NCBI GenBank assembly: GCA_963717075.1
Contig: CAVQVI010000027.1
Span: 372,001 to 436,000 of the forward strand
Direction of reading: 5' to 3'
Origin: JBGOTP01 sp963717075
Lineage (GTDB): Bacteria; Acidobacteriota; Vicinamibacteria; Vicinamibacterales; CAVVIG01
DNA length: 64,000 bases
The notes under the pieces were generated by a model, which made no database searches, had not been told where the DNA came from, and saw nothing but the letters and a program-made list of their open reading frames with translations. Each line of letters begins with the position of its first letter. Within the stretch, counting starts at the first letter, position 1. The position numbers and the translations under genes are program-made. Below are positions 37,653 through 47,440 of the stretch, piece by piece.

Positions 37653-38612
37653 ATGGCAGACGCCTCTGTTCGTGGCCGCTTCGTGTGGCACGAACTCATG
37701 ACGACCGACACGAAATCCGCGGCAGACTTCTTCGCCAAGATCGTGGGCTGGAAGACGCAGGTCTCGCCGCAGGATCCGAATTACAGCATGTTCGTGACCA
37801 CTCGTCCGATGGCTGGCCTGATGGCGGTGCCTCGCGATGCCGCGGCGATGGGCGCTGGGCCCAGCTGGATCACCTACATGGGCTCGCCCAATGTCGATGA
37901 GACGGCGCGTCAGGCGACGTCGCTCGGCGGGAAGACGCTCAGGGCGCCGGAAGACATCCCGACGGTCGGTCGATTCGCCGTCCTCGCAGATCCCCAAGGT
38001 GCTGTCTTCGCGGTGTTCACGCCCGTCGCAGGGCAGCAGCTTGGCGCGGCGCCTGCGGTCGGCGATTTCTCGTGGCACGAACTGGCGACGACCGATTGGC
38101 GGTCCGCACTTGCGTTTTACCAGGGTCTGTTCGGGTGGGAAGCAACGAGCGCCATGGACATGGGCGCTGAGATGGGCACGTACCAGATGTTCGGGCTGAA
38201 CGGCAAGGCATACGGCGGCATGTTCAACAAGGCCAAGCAGATGCCGGGGCCACCAGCATGGCTTCCGTACATCCACGTGCCCGACTCGAAGAAGGTGGTT
38301 CCGCTGGTGAAGAAACTTGGAGGCCGGATCGTCAGCGGCCCGATGGAAGTGCCCGGCGGCGACTGGATTGCGCAGGGCCTCGATCTGCAGGGTGCGATGT
38401 TTGCCGTCCATTCGCTGAAGCCCGCGCCCGAGAAGAAGGTGCCCGCGAAGAAGGCTGCGAAGGCCACCAAGAAGGCGGTGAAGAAGGCCGCCAAAAATGC
38501 GCCAAGGAAGACCGCGAAGAAAAAGACCGTGAAGAAGAAGACGGTGAAGAAGAAGACCGCCGCCAAGAAATCCGCGAGACGGAAGAACAGGGCGCCCAAG
38601 AGACGACGATGA
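37653..38612 (+). CDS. Two-domain VOC (glyoxalase-fold) protein with histone H1-like C-terminal tail
   Basis: 319 residues. Two vicinal-oxygen-chelate domains, FVWHELMTTDTKSAADFFAKIVGW (about residues 10-125) and FSWHELATTDWRSALAFYQGLFGW (about 135-255), each carry the His and pairing strands of the fold. From residue 262 the chain becomes a Lys/Ala/Thr tail of about 58 residues (EKKVPAKKAAKATKKAVKKA...RRKNRAPKRRR), with the KKTVKKK unit repeated. Such tails are typical of histone-H1-like DNA-binding proteins. The fusion suggests DNA association of a VOC enzyme, which is unusual. The tail is not a frameshift artefact, as the frame is continuous. Confidence 0.85.
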   Translation: MADASVRGRFVWHELMTTDTKSAADFFAKIVGWKTQVSPQDPNYSMFVTTRPMAGLMAVPRDAAAMGAGPSWITYMGSPNVDETARQATSLGGKTLRAPEDIPTVGRFAVLADPQGAVFAVFTPVAGQQLGAAPAVGDFSWHELATTDWRSALAFYQGLFGWEATSAMDMGAEMGTYQMFGLNGKAYGGMFNKAKQMPGPPAWLPYIHVPDSKKVVPLVKKLGGRIVSGPMEVPGGDWIAQGLDLQGAMFAVHSLKPAPEKKVPAKKAAKATKKAVKKAAKNAPRKTAKKKTVKKKTVKKKTAAKKSARRKNRAPKRRR

Positions 38613-38641
38613 CGAGGTAGGTGTCGACTCTTGGGGACGAC

Positions 38642-39505
38642 TTATCGGGACGATCGGAACCAACTGCGCCAGGCGGCGGGGTTGGGAGGCAGGCTCTGGC
38701 CCGTAATATCACGCAGGGCCTGGAAGACCCACTTGCGGGTTTCGTTGTCGAGTGAGAAGTCTTCCGTGTAGTCGAGCAGCCTTGGCACCGCCGTGCGGCG
38801 CTGCCTGTCGTTCAGCATGCCAGACTGGGCGAGGCTGCAAGCGGCGCGCTCGCGAATAGTGGGCGATGGGTCGTCGTGGAAGATCTCGAGCAGCGGCGCA
38901 ATGACTGCGTCCGTCCCAAGATACGCCAAGCCTTCGACCGCCCAGTAGCGCACGTTCTCGTTCGAATCCTTGACCGACTCCAGAAGAATCCGAAGCACGA
39001 CGTCCTGATCGATGCCACGATTACCGAGGAGCCCAAGGTCCCACAACGCGTTGGCGCGCGGGCCCTGCTCTCCGAACCGGGCGATCGGCTCGAGTCTGCT
39101 GATGGCGGCGGAGTTCTTCTCGAGTGTTCTCGCGGCGATGTCCACTTCGATGCCCGCAACCCGTACGGTGAGGTCGTCGGAGTTGATGGCTGTGACGAAC
39201 AGATTGTTCAGTCGCGGGTTGAGCGTGACGCGACCGCGCCAACTGTCGACGCGTGCTGCGATCTGTTCATTCGCGCCGCGAAAGTGATTGATGGACCGCT
39301 CGAGGAGCAGCTCCGCCTGACTCTGTGGACTCAGGGTATCCAGCGTTTCGATCTCGTGCTCGGACAACAAAGCCGCCGAGGACCGCTGGGGAGCCGGTGA
39401 AGCTGTGTGAATGATCGCGGGGGGGCTCACCATGAGCATCGCGCCGACGGCCGCAAGGGCAACGCGTCCAGTTTGCTGAGGTCTGTCCATGGAGCAACTG
39501 CACAT
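38642..39505 (-). CDS. Secreted HEAT-repeat protein
   Basis: About 287 residues from ATG 39505 (MCSCSMDRPQQTGRVALAAVG), with a signal-like helix. The HEAT repeats are GPRANALWDLGLLGNRGIDQDVVLRILLESVKD, ENVRYWAVEGLAYLGTDAVIAPLLEIFHDD and TIRERAACSLAQSGMLNDRQRRTAVPRLLDY, as in PBS-lyase-type HEAT arrays. These form protein-binding solenoids. Partner unknown. A start at 39625 is possible but less likely, because the extra stretch has no such signal. It converges with the VOC gene (29-base gap). Confidence 0.75.
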   Translation of the reverse strand: MCSCSMDRPQQTGRVALAAVGAMLMVSPPAIIHTASPAPQRSSAALLSEHEIETLDTLSPQSQAELLLERSINHFRGANEQIAARVDSWRGRVTLNPRLNNLFVTAINSDDLTVRVAGIEVDIAARTLEKNSAAISRLEPIARFGEQGPRANALWDLGLLGNRGIDQDVVLRILLESVKDSNENVRYWAVEGLAYLGTDAVIAPLLEIFHDDPSPTIRERAACSLAQSGMLNDRQRRTAVPRLLDYTEDFSLDNETRKWVFQALRDITGQSLPPNPAAWRSWFRSSR

Positions 39506-39641
39506 GCTCGCAATCGTGATGCCGCGCGACGCCTGGAGATGGCCTGCCGTATATTGATGAAAATATTGGTCTTGCTGCGATTCGAGGGGGATCGCTGGGG
39601 CGTGCGGATAACCAGTGCCGTACATGTGATGACGGATTTGT

Positions 39642-39719
39642 CGCCCGACCCGAAGGTCGGGCCTACGACCGAGCCTGTCACGTCGTGTCCGTCTCGTAGG
39701 CCCGTCCGTCAGGTCGGGC
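39642..39719. repeat. Facing pair of the TCGTAGGCCCGACC hairpin repeat
   Basis: An inverted copy (CGCCCGACCCGAAGGTCGGG plus CCTACGA, 39642-39668) and a direct copy (TCGTAGGCCCGTCCGTCAGG plus TCGGGC, 39694-39719) of the element found at 20881-21192 and 22934-23150. The copies face each other downstream of bshC and could form one large hairpin as well as two small ones. Confidence 0.75.
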
Positions 39720-39727
39720 GTCTCGCC

Positions 39728-41356
39728 CTATAGCGTCAGCACGTAGTGCTGGTCGGTGTCGAGCGGCAACGCCTCCAGTAACTCCGAAATCAGCTCCGGG
39801 CCGTAACGGTTCAGGAAGAACGCCACACCGAGCGTGCGTTCCTGCGGAGCGCCGCCGGGATAGACGAGCGCATACGTCCGCTTGAACTGACGCCGGAGTG
39901 TGTCGTCGTTCCGCTTCGCTGCGTGGACGATCTTGCTGTGGAGGCTCTGAAGGGTGTCGCGCATGCGATCGAGTGTCGTGTCGACGGCCCCAGTGAGTGT
40001 GGGGTCGAGTCCGGCAATGGCATCCTTGAGCGCGTGCCCCCGTTCGGTCACCGTGTCCTGCATCACCCGCAGGGCGTCCTCGACGCCGGTCGGCAGCCCG
40101 CGCTCGATGAGACGCGAAAGCGCCGTGTCCTCGTCGAGAGACAGGGCGTCGGGTGACAGATGGTGACGCTCGAGAAACCGAGCGGCCGCCGAGTCGATGA
40201 GCGTCGCGCTGACTCGAGGGAAAAGTAGCGGCGCCTGCACTCCGAACGCCTCGTACACGCCGCCGAGCTGTGCCTGGTACGCAAGCTCGCTCGGACCGGC
40301 CACATAACACACAGTGGGGAAGAGCCGGTCCTGGACCAGCGGTCGCAGGAGAACATTGGGGCTGAAGCACTCCGGATGGGCCGCTGCCTCTTGCCGCAGC
40401 GCTGCGGGCGCATGGGCCACATCGCCGATCAAAAACTTCTCGCCCCGGTATTTGATGGGCACCCGGCCGTCGTCGCTCAGGTAGAACAACGCGACGGAGT
40501 CTGGCGCAGGCTCGATCTGCGGTGCGTGACCGATCGCCTTCATGGCGAGCGCCGCGTCGTTGACCAGCGAGGCAGTGCGGCCCGGATGATCGAGCTCGCC
40601 CGCGAAGAGATCGGCGACGAGCGGTTTCGCCGCGGGGTCGTATGCTTCGAAGATCACGAGGCCCTGCGCCCCAAACAGATCATCCATCAAACCTGCAAAC
40701 GCCCGGCCGACACCAATGCCCGGGTGGTAGTGCCGGCTCAGACGTTCCTGGAGACCGTTGGTGAACGCCGAGGGCGGAATGTTGGCGACGAGGTCAGAAA
40801 TGGTCGCCGCAATGCCCGCGTCGAATGTCAGCCGGTGCACGGGAAGCCGACCGGCACCGGGGAGATCGGCGGCGGTGATATCGCACAGGCTGTGCTCGGC
40901 GTTCAGGACGTGAGCCGCCCGGACTTCCTTCCAATCGTGATCCTCTGCGTCAACCCAGAAAACGGGAACGGCGCGCACGCCCTGCTCGCGCTCGAGGCGG
41001 CGGGCGAGTTGGATCGTCGTGATGACCTTGAGGATCGTGTAGAGCGGACCGCCGAACAGACCGGCCTGCTGACCGGTGACGATGGCGACAGTGCGAGCAT
41101 CGGCCAAACCAAGAGCGGCGTCGCGGGCCGGTGATGGCGCGTCGCGCCTTGTGAGCTGGGCGGCGAGCAAGCGGCTGATGGCCTCATGGTCGCGCGACAC
41201 CCCTTGAACGTTCGCCACCATTTTCCGCCAGGCTCTCGGATCGCGAGGGTCGCCAGCGAAGAGCGATGCCACCGAGGGATACTCCCGCAGACAGGCAGTG
41301 ACGAGTGGCCGGCTCCACGGGAATCTGTTGAGATCGAGGGGCTGGGCGTTGGTCAT
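39728..41356 (-). CDS. bshC: BshC, bacillithiol biosynthesis cysteine-adding enzyme
   Basis: About 543 residues from ATG 41356 (MTNAQPLDLNRFPWSRPLVTACLREYPSVA). The BshC pattern is full: TGQQAGLFGGPLYTILKVITTIQLARRLE, VPVFWVDAEDHDWKEV, KYRGEKFLIGD, CYVAGPSELAYQAQLGGVYEAFGV, then the long coiled coil, ending ERTLGVAFFLNRYGPELISELLEAL. BshC adds cysteine to glucosaminyl-malate, the last step of bacillithiol synthesis. BshA and BshB are not in this window. The true start lies well inside the maximal ORF because the upstream part encodes another small protein in a different frame. Confidence 0.92.
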   Translation of the reverse strand: MTNAQPLDLNRFPWSRPLVTACLREYPSVASLFAGDPRDPRAWRKMVANVQGVSRDHEAISRLLAAQLTRRDAPSPARDAALGLADARTVAIVTGQQAGLFGGPLYTILKVITTIQLARRLEREQGVRAVPVFWVDAEDHDWKEVRAAHVLNAEHSLCDITAADLPGAGRLPVHRLTFDAGIAATISDLVANIPPSAFTNGLQERLSRHYHPGIGVGRAFAGLMDDLFGAQGLVIFEAYDPAAKPLVADLFAGELDHPGRTASLVNDAALAMKAIGHAPQIEPAPDSVALFYLSDDGRVPIKYRGEKFLIGDVAHAPAALRQEAAAHPECFSPNVLLRPLVQDRLFPTVCYVAGPSELAYQAQLGGVYEAFGVQAPLLFPRVSATLIDSAAARFLERHHLSPDALSLDEDTALSRLIERGLPTGVEDALRVMQDTVTERGHALKDAIAGLDPTLTGAVDTTLDRMRDTLQSLHSKIVHAAKRNDDTLRRQFKRTYALVYPGGAPQERTLGVAFFLNRYGPELISELLEALPLDTDQHYVLTL

Positions 41357-41598
41357 GGCGCTGTGGCGGATAGGTGCCGCAGACCGAGCGGTGTCTGAAG
41401 CATCGGACCAGGTTGCTCGCAGGCAGCGCAGCCAATGACGTGGTACCAGAGGCAGGAGATGTTCAGCATCGAAAACAGGATGACGAGCGCCTGGGCTGCC
41501 AGCGCTCCCCAGAGGGCCGCCGCAACGCGAACGCTCCTGGTGAAGAATATCGTACCCTCCTTCGGGCACCCTCGACAGCAGGTCGCCCAGAGAATCAG
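41353..41598 (-). CDS. Small cysteine-rich membrane protein overlapping bshC
   Basis: A minus-strand frame reads (LIL)WATCCRGCPKEGTIFFTRSVRVAAALWGALAAQALVILFSMLNISCLWYHVIGCAACEQPGPML and stops as ATGA over the bshC start (41353-41356). It has one transmembrane helix flanked by CCRGC and CAAC cysteine clusters. No ATG/GTG exists: starts could be CTG 41598 or ATA 41550 (just after GGAGG). The overlap with bshC and the cysteines argue that it is real; a lost base near the start is possible. Confidence 0.45.
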   Translation of the reverse strand: MILWATCCRGCPKEGTIFFTRSVRVAAALWGALAAQALVILFSMLNISCLWYHVIGCAACEQPGPMLQTPLGLRHLSATAP

Positions 41599-41625
41599 CC
41601 CGGTGGAAGAGGAGAATCGACGCTC

Positions 41626-44600
41626 TTATGGGTTGATGCGGAGGTTCCCCGGAGGTGGTGGGGTGTTGTTATTGCTGCCCGCCTGTTGAATGACCGTAAC
41701 CGTTCGGCCCGCAACCGTCAGCGTGCCGGTGCGGGAAGCCGTCCCTGAATTGGCGGCCACGGCATACACGGCCGTGCCACTTCCGGTAGCAAAGCCGCCG
41801 GAGGTGATCGTCAACCATGAGACATTGCTCGTCGACGTCCAGCTGCAACCCGCCGCCGTTGTGACGGTGGAGCTCTGGGTGCTCGCGTCGGCCGTCGGGG
41901 TCACCGTGGTTGGTGAAACGGTGAACGTGCAAGACGCAGTACCTTGCTGGACAACCGTGACCGTCTGGCCCGCCACGGTGAGCGTGCCGGTGCGTGACGA
42001 GGTCCCGGTGTTGGCCGCGATGGAAAAGGCGACCGTGCCATTGCCGCTTCCGGTGACGCCGGACGTGATGCTGAGCCAGGAGACGTTGCTGGTCGCCGTC
42101 CACGAGCAACCCGTGGCGGTTGTGACGCTGGCGCTACTCGAACCGGCGACCGCCGCGGGGTTCAGCGAAGTCGGTGAGACGGTAAAGGAGCAGGACGGCG
42201 CAGCACCGGCCTGGGTGACGGTGACCGTCTGGCCGGCGATGGTCAGCGTCCCGGTGCGTGATGACGTGGCAGTGTTAGCGGCGATGGCGAACGCGACGGC
42301 GCCATTGCCGTTGCCGCCAGCGCCCGACGTGATGGTGATCCAGGAGGCGTTGCTGGTCGCAGTCCAGCCGCAGCCTCCGCCGGTCGTGACGGTGCTGCTG
42401 CTCGAACTCGCGGGCGCCCCCGGGGTCAGCGAGGTCGGTGACACGGTGAACGTGCAGGGCGCGGACCCCGCCGCCTGAATGACGGTCACGGTGCGTCCGG
42501 CAACCGTCAGCGTGCCCGTGCGGGACACCGGCGTTGGATTGGGTGCCACGGTGTAGTCGACTCCTCCGCTTCCGAACCCGGTGCTGCCCGTGATGAGCGT
42601 CAGCCACGTGGCGTTACTCGTCGACGTCCAGCTGCAACCCGCTGCCGTCGAGACCGTCGAGCTCTGGGAACTGCCACTGCCCACGGACGTCACCGTGGTG
42701 GGCGAGACCGTGAAGGTGCACGAAATGGTGCCCTGCTGGGTGACGGTGACCGTTTGACCCGCGACGGTCAGCGTGCCGGTGCGCGGCGACGTGGCGGTGT
42801 TCGCGGCGATGGAGAAGGCAACCGTGCCAGTGCCGCTCCCGCTCGCGCCGGAGGTGATGGTCAGCCAGGGGTCGTTGCTGGTCGCCGTCCAACTGCAGCC
42901 CGCCGCCGTCGTGACCGTGCTGCTGCCCGAAGTCGCGGCCGCCCCTGGGGTCAGCGACGTCGGCGAGACGGTGAAGGTGCACGGCGGCGGGGCGCCCGAC
43001 TGGGTCACGGTGACCGTCTGGCCCGCGATGGTCAGCGTGCCGGTGCGCGGGGAGGTGGCCGTATTCGCGTCGATCGAGAAGGCGACCGTGCCGTTGCCGC
43101 TCCCGGTCACGCCAGACGTGATGGTGATCCAGGAGGCGTTACTGGTCGCCGTCCAACTGCAGCCCGTGGCGGTCGTGACCGTGCTGCTGCTCGAACTGGC
43201 GCCCGCCCCTGGGGTCAGCGACGCCGGCGAGACCGCGAAGCTGCAGGGAGACGGCGCGCCGGCCTGGGTCACGGTGACCGTCTGTCCGGCGATGGTGAGC
43301 GTGCCGGTGCGCGGAGACGTCGCCGTATTGGCGGCGATCGAGAACGCGACGGCGCCGTTCCCGTTGCCGCTGGCGCCGGACGTGATGGTGAGCCACGCGG
43401 CGTTGCTGGTCGCGGCCCAACTGCAACCTGCGAGTGTGGTGACCGTGCTGCTGCTCGAACTGGCGGCGGCTCCTGGGCTCAGCGACGTCGGCAAGACCGT
43501 GAACGTGCATGGGACGCCGGCTTGGGTCACGGTGACCGTCTGGCCCGCGATGGTCAGTGTCCCGGTGCGTGGCGACGTGGCAGTGTTGGCCGCGATTGAG
43601 AAGGCCACTGTGCCATTGCCGGTGCCGCCAGCGCCGGAGGTAATGGTGAGCCAGGAGTTATTGCTGGTGGCCGTCCACGAGCAGCTGCTCGTCGTTGAGA
43701 CGGTGGCGCTCGTCGAGCCGGCCGCCGCGGTCGGATTGAGTGAAGTCGGCGACACGGTGAATGAGCAGGGCAGAGACCCGGCCGCTTGAATCACGGTGAC
43801 TGTCCGCCCGGCGACCGTCAGGGTGCCCGTCCGGGATACCGTCGTTGGATTGGGTGCGACGGTGTAGTTGACCGCTCCGTTTCCGATCCCGGCGCTGCCG
43901 GCGGTGATCGTCAGCCAGGAAGCATTACTCGTCGCAGCCCAGCTGCACGTCGCCGTCGTGGTGACCGTGGAGCTCTCGGAACTGCCAGTGCCTGCCGACG
44001 TCACGGTTGTCGGTGAGACGGTGAAGGTGCAGGACGCGGTGCCCTGCTGGATCACGGTGACCGTTTGACCCGCGACCGTCAACGTGCCGGTGCGTGAGGA
44101 GGTCGCCGTGTTTGCTGCGATCGAGAACGCAACGGTCCCGTTGCCGCTGCCGCCCGCGCCGGAGGTGATGGTCAGCCAGGCGTTGTTGCTGGTCGCGGTC
44201 CACGTGCAGCCCGTCGCGGTCGTGACGCTGGCGCTACTCGAACTTGCGGCAGCCGCGGGGTTCAGCGAAGTCGGTGACACGGTAAACGTGCAGGGCTGCG
44301 GCGCGGCAGCCTGAGTCACAGTGACCGTCTGGCCGGCGATGGTGAGCGTGCCGGTGCGTGGCGACGTCGCGGTGTTCGCGGCGATGGAGAAGGCGACCGT
44401 GCCATTGCCGCTCCCGCTTGCTCCGGACGTGATCGTGAGCCAGGCATCGTTGCTGGTCGCCGTCCAACTGCAACCCGCGGCGGTCGTGACACTGCTGCTG
44501 CCCGAACCAGCGCCTGCCCCTGGGGTCAGCGACGTCGGCGAGACCGAGAAGGTGCAGGGTGGCGGTGCGCCGGCTTGGGTCACGGTGACCGTCTGGCCCG

Positions 44601-47052
44601 CGATGGTGAGCGTGCCGGTGCGCGGGGACGTCGACGTGTTCGCCGCGATGGAAAACGCGACGGCGCCGTTCCCGCTACCGCCTGTGCCAGACGTGATGGT
44701 GATCCAGGAGGCGTTGCTGGTGGCCGTCCACGTGCAACCCGCGAGCGTGGTGACCGTGCTGCTGCCCGAGGTCGCGGCCGCCCCTGGGGTTAGCGACGTC
44801 GGCGAGACCGTGAAGGTGCAGGGTACGCCAGCCTGCGTCACGGTAACCGTCTGGCCCGCGATGGTCAGCGTCCCCGTTCGTGGGGACGTGGCGGTATTGG
44901 CCGCGATGGAGAACGCGACGGTGCCGTTGCCGCTGCCGCTCGCGCCCGACGTGATGGTCAGCCAGGAGGCGTTGCTGGTCGCCGTCCACGTGCAGCCCGC
45001 CGTCGTCGTGACCGTGCTGCTGCCCGAAGTCGCGGCCGCCCCTGGGGTCAGCGAGGTCGGCGAGACGGTGAAGGTGCAGGGCGGCGGCGCGCCCGCCTGA
45101 GTGACGGTGACTGTCTGGCCGGCGATGGTGAGCGTGCCGGTGCGCGGGGACGTGGCGGTGTTCGCCGCGATCGAGAAGGCAACCGTGCCACTGCCGCTCC
45201 CACTGACGCTGGACGTGATGGTCAGCCAGAAATCGTTGCTGGTCGCCGTCCAATTGCAGCCCGCCGCCGTCGTGACCGTGCTGCTGCCCGAAGCGGCGCC
45301 CGCCCCTGGGGTCAGCGACGTCGGCGAGACGGTGAAGGTGCACGGCGGCGGTGCGCCCGCCTGGGTCACGGTGACCGTCTGGCCCGCAATGGTCAGCGTG
45401 CCGGTGCGCGGAGACGTGGCCGTATTCGCGTCGATCGAGAAGGCGACCGTGGCGCTGCCGCTCCCGGTCACGCCCGACGTGATGGTGATCCAGGAGGCGT
45501 TACTGGTCGCCGTCCAACTGCAGCCCGTGGCGGTCGTGACCGTACTGCTGTTCGAACTGGCGCCCGCCCCTGGGGTCAGCGACGTCGGCGAGACCGTGAA
45601 GGTGCAGGGCGGCGGCGCGCCGGCCTGGGTCACGGTGACCGTCTGTCCGGCGATGGTGAGCGTGCCGGTGCGCGAAGACGTCGCCGTATTGGCGGCGATC
45701 GAGAACGCGACGGCGCCGTTTCCGCTGCCGCCTGCGCCGGACGTGATGGTGAGCCACGCGGCGTTGCTGGTCGCCGTCCAACTGCAGCCCGCGAGTGTGG
45801 TGACGGCGGTGCTGCTCGAACTGGCCGCCGCCCCTGGGGTCAACGTGATCGGCGAGACTGTGAACGTGCATGGGACGCCGGCTTGGGTCACGGTGACCGT
45901 CTGGCCGGCGATGGTGAGCGTGCCAGTGCGTGGCGACGTGTCGGTGTTAGCCGCGATGGAGAACGCGACGGTGCCGTTGCCGCTGCCGCTCGCGCCAGAG
46001 GTGACCGTCAGCCAGGAGGCGTTACTCGTCGCCGTCCAGCTGCAGCCGGTTGTCGTTGTGACGGTCGCGCTGCTCGAGCCGGCCGCCGCGGTCGGATTGA
46101 ACGAGGTCGGTGATACGGTGAACAAGCAGGGGGCCGCCGCTTGGGTGACCGTCACGGTCTGACCCGCGACGGTCAAGGTACCCGTGCGTGGAGAGGTCGC
46201 CGTGTTGGCCGCAATCGAGAACGCAACGGAGCCGTTGCCACTGCCGGTCGCGCCAGAGGTGACCGTCAGCCAGGAGGCGTTACTCGTCGCCGTCCAGCTG
46301 CAGCCGGTTGTCGTTGTGACGGTCGCGCTGCTCGAGCCGGCCGCCGCGGTCGGATTGAACGAGGTCGGTGATACGGCAAACGAGCAGGGGGCCGCCGCCT
46401 GGGTGACCGTCACGGTCTGACCCGCGACGGTCAAGGTACCCGTACGTGGAGAGGTCGCCGTGTTGGCGGCAATCGAGAACGCCACGGAGCCGTTGCCGCT
46501 GCCGGTCGCGCCAGAGGTGATCGTCAGCCAGGAGGCGTTACTCGTCGCCGTCCACGTGCAGCCTGTCGCGGTCGTCACACTGGTACTACTCGATCCAGCA
46601 GCCGCCGTGGGACTCACGGCGAGCGGTGAGACGGTATAGCTGCAGCCAGCAAACGTGAATGTGTTCGACGGAGCGCTACGGGCGCTTCCGCCAGGGCCCA
46701 GGGCCGAGACGGTCGACGTGTAGACCGTGCCTGGGATGGGCCACCCGAGAAAGATCGTGGTGAGGTCAACGCGAATCTTCCCGTCCGATTGCGGTGTGGG
46801 TTTGCCGAGCGACGCCGATGAAAAGGGAGCGGATGCTCCACTCAAGTAGAACTCGATTTGGTAGGAGTTGACGAGTGCCGTGTTGTGGTCGGGTGACGGT
46901 GAGAACTCGGCGGTTGTTGGATTGACCGTCTGCGCCGCGACTGTCGAGGGGCGAACGCCCACGAACAGAAACGTCAGCAGGGCTAACGAGCTTGAGATTC
47001 GCACGATTCTCCTTGCGCGTGTTGCGGCTGCGTCAGTCCAGTCCTTCACCAT
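41626..47052 (-). CDS. Giant secreted BACON-repeat protein (19 repeats)
   Basis: 1,808 residues. The signal peptide (ISSSLALLTFLFVGVRPSTVAAQ) is followed by a beta domain (NSYQIEFYLSGASAPFSS...VSALGPGGSARSAPSNTF). Then come 19 BACON-like repeats of about 84-88 residues, each beginning with C-[ST]-F-x-V-S-P and containing GCSWTATSNASWLTI and RTGTLTIAGQTVTVTQ. The N-terminal Cys and the central Cys of each repeat probably form a disulfide. It ends abruptly PPPPGNLRINP. BACON domains bind mucin or glycans, so an adhesin is plausible. Nucleotide identity among repeats is very high, which indicates recent expansion. The antisense strand is open as an artefact of these repeats. Confidence 0.85.
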   Translation of the reverse strand: MVKDWTDAAATRARRIVRISSSLALLTFLFVGVRPSTVAAQTVNPTTAEFSPSPDHNTALVNSYQIEFYLSGASAPFSSASLGKPTPQSDGKIRVDLTTIFLGWPIPGTVYTSTVSALGPGGSARSAPSNTFTFAGCSYTVSPLAVSPTAAAGSSSTSVTTATGCTWTATSNASWLTITSGATGSGNGSVAFSIAANTATSPRTGTLTVAGQTVTVTQAAAPCSFAVSPTSFNPTAAAGSSSATVTTTTGCSWTATSNASWLTVTSGATGSGNGSVAFSIAANTATSPRTGTLTVAGQTVTVTQAAAPCLFTVSPTSFNPTAAAGSSSATVTTTTGCSWTATSNASWLTVTSGASGSGNGTVAFSIAANTDTSPRTGTLTIAGQTVTVTQAGVPCTFTVSPITLTPGAAASSSSTAVTTLAGCSWTATSNAAWLTITSGAGGSGNGAVAFSIAANTATSSRTGTLTIAGQTVTVTQAGAPPPCTFTVSPTSLTPGAGASSNSSTVTTATGCSWTATSNASWITITSGVTGSGSATVAFSIDANTATSPRTGTLTIAGQTVTVTQAGAPPPCTFTVSPTSLTPGAGAASGSSTVTTAAGCNWTATSNDFWLTITSSVSGSGSGTVAFSIAANTATSPRTGTLTIAGQTVTVTQAGAPPPCTFTVSPTSLTPGAAATSGSSTVTTTAGCTWTATSNASWLTITSGASGSGNGTVAFSIAANTATSPRTGTLTIAGQTVTVTQAGVPCTFTVSPTSLTPGAAATSGSSTVTTLAGCTWTATSNASWITITSGTGGSGNGAVAFSIAANTSTSPRTGTLTIAGQTVTVTQAGAPPPCTFSVSPTSLTPGAGAGSGSSSVTTAAGCSWTATSNDAWLTITSGASGSGNGTVAFSIAANTATSPRTGTLTIAGQTVTVTQAAAPQPCTFTVSPTSLNPAAAASSSSASVTTATGCTWTATSNNAWLTITSGAGGSGNGTVAFSIAANTATSSRTGTLTVAGQTVTVIQQGTASCTFTVSPTTVTSAGTGSSESSTVTTTATCSWAATSNASWLTITAGSAGIGNGAVNYTVAPNPTTVSRTGTLTVAGRTVTVIQAAGSLPCSFTVSPTSLNPTAAAGSTSATVSTTSSCSWTATSNNSWLTITSGAGGTGNGTVAFSIAANTATSPRTGTLTIAGQTVTVTQAGVPCTFTVLPTSLSPGAAASSSSSTVTTLAGCSWAATSNAAWLTITSGASGNGNGAVAFSIAANTATSPRTGTLTIAGQTVTVTQAGAPSPCSFAVSPASLTPGAGASSSSSTVTTATGCSWTATSNASWITITSGVTGSGNGTVAFSIDANTATSPRTGTLTIAGQTVTVTQSGAPPPCTFTVSPTSLTPGAAATSGSSTVTTAAGCSWTATSNDPWLTITSGASGSGTGTVAFSIAANTATSPRTGTLTVAGQTVTVTQQGTISCTFTVSPTTVTSVGSGSSQSSTVSTAAGCSWTSTSNATWLTLITGSTGFGSGGVDYTVAPNPTPVSRTGTLTVAGRTVTVIQAAGSAPCTFTVSPTSLTPGAPASSSSSTVTTGGGCGWTATSNASWITITSGAGGNGNGAVAFAIAANTATSSRTGTLTIAGQTVTVTQAGAAPSCSFTVSPTSLNPAAVAGSSSASVTTATGCSWTATSNVSWLSITSGVTGSGNGTVAFSIAANTGTSSRTGTLTVAGQTVTVVQQGTASCTFTVSPTTVTPTADASTQSSTVTTAAGCSWTSTSNVSWLTITSGGFATGSGTAVYAVAANSGTASRTGTLTVAGRTVTVIQQAGSNNNTPPPPGNLRINP

Positions 47053-47440
47053 GTATGAAGCGCCTGTGCAGGTTTTGGGCCAGGCGCAAGGGAGTTGAGG
47101 TTGTTCGCTAAGTCGTTCGAAGCAAGCAGCGGCACCCCGTGTAGCGGGAGTCGATCAGGCGAGACGCTTTCAAGTTCGAATGTGGGAAACCAATCCTGTG
47201 GCGGTCTCCATGCGGGTCATTCATTCCGGCGGCAGCGTGGCGTTCTTGTAACTCGAGAGACCTTTCTGTGAGTCTCGATAGTTGCTTCGCGCGCGCGGAC
47301 GATGCGTTCTATCGGCTGTCGCGCGGGAACGGCGGATGGACACCAAGCTTCCCGCGATTGAGGATCCTCTGGTCCGGAAAAATTCAGACCGAGGGGCGAG
47401 ACGAACTCGGACGTGATATGGCGTCCGAGTTGACCTCGTG
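47053..47440. other. Spacer between the two BACON-repeat genes
   Basis: 388 bases without a credible gene. The part upstream of the giant gene (GGGCCAGGCGCAAGGG near 47080) resembles that upstream of its paralogue (GGGCCAGGGGCAAAAGG near 48690), so the leader was duplicated with the gene. The promoter of the giant gene should lie here. Confidence 0.5.

Noticed and set aside
42754..46420. Several long plus-strand ORFs (up to about 350 codons) opposite the giant BACON gene
   Set aside because: They are antisense images of the repeats: valine-rich, identical in each unit, with no Shine-Dalgarno and no family motifs.
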